Assembly: GCA_963422565.1 (NCBI GenBank)
Contig: OY730228.1
Location: 682,001 to 746,000 of the forward strand
Length of the DNA stretch: 64,000 bases
Direction of reading: 5' to 3'
Source of the DNA: G963422565 sp963422565
GTDB lineage: Bacteria > Pseudomonadota > Alphaproteobacteria > MPNO01
Part shown: positions 62,005 through 64,000 of the stretch, piece by piece
How the letters are laid out: the number at the start of each line of letters is the position of its first letter
Numbering within the stretch: position 1 is the stretch's first letter
Made by a program: the position numbers and the translations under genes
The notes under the pieces: model-generated
Seen by the model: only the letters and a program-made list of their open reading frames with translations
The model's database searches: none
What the model was told of the DNA's origin: nothing

Positions 62005-62016
62005 ATCATGCATGAT
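62005..62016. promoter_or_regulatory. Palindrome ATCATGCATGAT (candidate operator)
   Basis: A perfect 12-bp palindrome, 18 nt upstream of the acyl-CoA ligase start on the minus strand. Its position would let a bound repressor block that promoter. No regulator gene is adjacent, so the assignment is tentative. Confidence 0.4.
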
Positions 62017-62307
62017 ACGAACCCTCCTGTTCAGATCGAACCGGGCGCCGCCCGCCCCTCTCCCGCCCTGTTCCCGCATGCGCCGCGCCCGGTGTGCTCC
62101 GTCTCCGGGATCGGGGCCGAGGCTCGGGGGCATCGAGAACATCGTGCCCGCTCGCGCACGACCAGGCCGCGGGTCGTCTGCCGGCAAACACATCCGGGCG
62201 AGCCGTGATGCGTTCGAGCAATCCGCTATGCTCGGTCACGTGCCTCTCCGGTGTTCGCGGCTCTCGAAGCTCGACGCGAAACCGGCGATCGGTCGCGACA
62301 TGTCGTG

Positions 62308-62319
62308 ATCTCCGGAGAT
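62308..62319. promoter_or_regulatory. Palindrome ATCTCCGGAGAT (candidate operator)
   Basis: A perfect 12-bp palindrome preceded by the 10-bp palindrome CGACATGTCG, about 245 bp upstream of the Rieske oxygenase ATG. It might serve the rightward promoter; the distance is long. Confidence 0.3.
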
Positions 62320-62563
62320 GCGGGATCCGGACGAGAAGATCGGACACGGTGTCGGACGGAATCGCGCGAAGGCGATATATGCGCCGCTGGGCGCGCTGTC
62401 GTCCTGGTTCGGGAAATCGGAAGCGGCAGGAGCCCTCGGGAGAGTCGTTCGACCGCACGATGTTGAAGGGCATCGCGTCGGCCGAGACTGCATACCCCGC
62501 CTCCCGCTTGCGGATGCCGTACCCCATCGCGATGCTTCCCGTTGCGGGAGGGGAGTCCGGCCG

Positions 62564-63592
62564 ATGTATCTGGAGAATTGCTGGTATGTGGCGGCCTGGG
62601 ACCATGAGCTGGGAGCGGCGCCGCTCGCCCGCCGGCTCCTCGATCGGCCGGTCGTGCTCTACCGGCGGAGCGACGGGCGCCCGGCGGCGTTGGAAGACCG
62701 CTGCTGCCATCGGGGCGCGCCTCTGTCGCGGGGCGAGGTGCTGGGCGACTATCTCCAATGCGGCTATCATGGCCTGGTCTTCGACGCGTCGGGGCAATGC
62801 GTCGACGTGCCCAGCCAGAATATCGTTCCACCGGGCGCCACTGTCCGCAGCTATCCGGTCGTCGAGCGCTATCGCTGGATCTGGTTCTGGCCCGGCGACC
62901 CGTCGCGCGCCGATCCAGCAAAGATCCCCGACCTGTTCTGGAACGACCGGCCGGGCTGGGCCGCGACCGGGGCGTATCACCGCGTCGCCGCCGATTACAG
63001 GTTGATGATCGACGTGCAACTCGATGCGACTCATGTCACCTATGTCCATCCTGAGACCCTCGGCAGCGATGCGGTCCAGGCGACGCCGCCGACGGTCAGG
63101 CGCGGCGGCGGGCGGATCGCCATCGACCGCTGGCTGCTCGGCGTCGAGTCGCCGCCGATCTGGGTGCTCGCCGGCGGTTTCGCCGGGCCGGTCGACCGAT
63201 GGATTCTATCCACCTATGTCCCGCCCGCCGGCTGCCTGTTCGACATCGGTGCGGCGGACGCCGGGACCGGCGCCCCGGAGGGCCGCCGCAGCCGCGGTAT
63301 CACCAACCGAGCCTCGCATTTCGCGACGCCCGAGACGGCGCAAAGCTGTCACTATTTCTGGATGTTCGCCCGCGACTATCGGCTGGACGACGCGGCGCTG
63401 GACGCGCGCATGAAGACTGCCATCCGGCAGACCTTCCGCGAGGATGTGGAGGTGGTCGAAGCCCAGCAGCGGGGGCTCGACGGTGCGCGGACCGACGGAC
63501 AGATCGACGTCAATGCCGACATGACCACGATTCAGGCGCGCAGTCTGCTCGACGGGATGATCGCGGCGGAGACCGAGGCCGCGGCCTCGTAG
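62564..63592 (+). CDS. Rieske 2Fe-2S aromatic oxygenase (vanillate O-demethylase-type)
   Basis: A 342-residue Rieske non-heme iron oxygenase from ATG 62564, with GGGAGGGGAG upstream. The cluster ligands are C-C-H in DRCCHRGAPLSRGEVL and C-x2-H in QCGYHG. The mononuclear iron site is in DVQLDATHVTYVH, with the Hx4H pair. The length of about 340 matches VanA-like demethylases and other small Rieske oxygenases acting on aromatic ethers or acids. No reductase partner gene lies in the window. It diverges from the acyl-CoA ligase. Confidence 0.88.
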   Translation: MYLENCWYVAAWDHELGAAPLARRLLDRPVVLYRRSDGRPAALEDRCCHRGAPLSRGEVLGDYLQCGYHGLVFDASGQCVDVPSQNIVPPGATVRSYPVVERYRWIWFWPGDPSRADPAKIPDLFWNDRPGWAATGAYHRVAADYRLMIDVQLDATHVTYVHPETLGSDAVQATPPTVRRGGGRIAIDRWLLGVESPPIWVLAGGFAGPVDRWILSTYVPPAGCLFDIGAADAGTGAPEGRRSRGITNRASHFATPETAQSCHYFWMFARDYRLDDAALDARMKTAIRQTFREDVEVVEAQQRGLDGARTDGQIDVNADMTTIQARSLLDGMIAAETEAAAS

Positions 63593-63642
63593 ACGGATTT
63601 TCGGAAGCGGCGGCGCGGACCGGCAGGGAAACCGGCGCCGTC

Positions 63643-63669
63643 GGGCGGATCGTCGCGGAGAAACCCGTC
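63643..63669 (+). repeat. Left arm of a 27-bp inverted repeat
   Basis: The sequence starting GGGCGGATCGTCGCGGAG matches, with one mismatch in 27, the reverse complement of 63776-63802, which is inside the ABC ATPase gene (encoding GRIVAEKPV). It lies just past the end of that leftward gene. Whether a transcript hairpin, a micro-inversion or gene duplication remains unclear. Confidence 0.5.
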
Positions 63670-64000
63670 ATTTCGCACCCTCCGTCGCCAGCGAAAGGGC
63701 TTTCGATACGGCCCGGCAATAAGCGTTGTAGTCGGAGGATGTGCGGAACGACTCCTCGCGCGGATAGGGTCGGTCGACGGGCTTCTCCGCGACGATCCGC
63801 CCGGGCCGCGCCGCCATCACCAGAATCCGGCTGGAGAGATAGACGGACTCGTAAACGCTGTGGGTGACTAAGACCACGGTCCATCCGAGCTTCCGCCAGA
63901 GCCCGAGGAGATCGTCGTTGAGGCGGAACCGGGTGAGCTCGTCGAGGGCCGCGAACGGCTCGTCCATCAGCAGGAGCCTGGGCCTCGTCACCAGCGCGCG
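63668..64000 (-). CDS. ABC transporter ATP-binding protein (NitT/TauT-type), N-terminus cut by window edge
   Basis: Only the C-terminal 110 residues are in view; the frame is open to 64000. Visible parts are RALVTRPRLLLMDEPFAALDELTR, with Walker B LLLMDEPF and the D-loop, the H-loop in VVLVTHSVYESVYLSSRI and a C-terminal SATKALSLATEGAK tail. This matches SsuB/TauB-type ATPases that energise uptake of sulfonates, nitrate, pyrimidine precursors or aromatic compounds. Its permease and binding protein should be beyond the window. Confidence 0.85.
   Translation of the reverse strand, partial: RALVTRPRLLLMDEPFAALDELTRFRLNDDLLGLWRKLGWTVVLVTHSVYESVYLSSRILVMAARPGRIVAEKPVDRPYPREESFRTSSDYNAYCRAVSKALSLATEGAK

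Larger units (their letters stand above)
61988..62563. other. 576-bp divergent intergenic region with two perfect 12-bp palindromes
   Basis: It lies between the leftward acyl-CoA ligase and the rightward Rieske oxygenase. No frame shows family sequence. Perfect palindromes ATCATGCATGAT (62005-62016) and ATCTCCGGAGAT (62308-62319), the second flanked by CGACATGTCG, stand out as candidate operators. Confidence 0.5.

Noticed and set aside
63643..63802. Inverted repeat as insertion-sequence ends
   Set aside because: The enclosed 106 bp contains only part of the ABC ATPase gene and no transposase or target duplication is visible.

Overview
The window is about 64 kb of high-GC DNA (hand counts of about 67% in ordinary genes) with short gene gaps, many 4-nt start/stop overlaps and frequent GTG starts. 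Its housekeeping neighbourhoods point to an alphaproteobacterium, probably Rhodospirillales-like: a PopZ/DUF2497 gene coupled to valS, tolC coupled to a Pcm-type methyltransferase, sixA-ppk1-ppx, mlaA-mlaC, ispZ and a scaffold-type NifU. The genus cannot be fixed from this sequence.

Layout. 1-491: edge-truncated Rpn-type nuclease. 586-6856: two divergent gene sets (amidase, FAD oxidoreductase and TctC-type binding protein leftward; RidA and an NtaA/SnaA/DszA-type flavin monooxygenase rightward) around a 12-bp perfect inverted repeat. 6865-11170: polyphosphate and phosphohistidine module. 11190-12900: thiolase and a VOC protein. 13400-15556: CRISPR-associated remnant. 15793-19538: two-subunit indolepyruvate oxidoreductase. 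19580-27635: HyuA/HyuB-type carboxylase or hydrolase, UbiD decarboxylase, amidohydrolase and SDR. 27732-31885: quinone oxidoreductase, EttA, MlaC and MlaA. 32131-36894: TRAP-TAXI uptake system with two hydrolases. 37347-38883: IspZ, NifU, rhodanese. 38897-43113: LysR, a diiron-type oxidase and two dihydroxyphthalate-decarboxylase-like proteins. 43262-50416: small membrane protein, IlvD, ValS, PopZ, TolC, Pcm. 50601-50674: tRNA-Cys. 50897-64000: aromatic and acyl-CoA catabolism (gentisate-dioxygenase-like cupin, SDRs, crotonases, acyl-CoA ligase, Rieske oxygenase, GST, transporters), ending in a partial ABC ATPase.

The most unusual content is at 13.4-15.6 kb. A 599-residue protein carries a DxTHG-type CARF motif, an internal HEPN RNase motif (Rx4H) and a second CARF-like Rossmann motif (NVTGG) at its C terminus. 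It overlaps the start of a Cmr1 (type III-B CRISPR) gene that is frameshifted in a G5 run and truncated. No other Cmr gene and no CRISPR array is visible. This looks like a CARF-RNase effector that outlived its interference complex, with a double-CARF arrangement unlike the usual CARF-HEPN order.

Much of the rest reads as catabolism of aromatic or heterocyclic acids: uptake (TctC, TRAP-TAXI, BASS, EamA), ring attack (flavin monooxygenase, Rieske, cupin, diiron-type oxidase), decarboxylation (UbiD, ACMSD-like, DHPD-like) and CoA-dependent breakdown (ligase, crotonases, SDRs, thiolase). Substrates are not determinable from the sequence alone.
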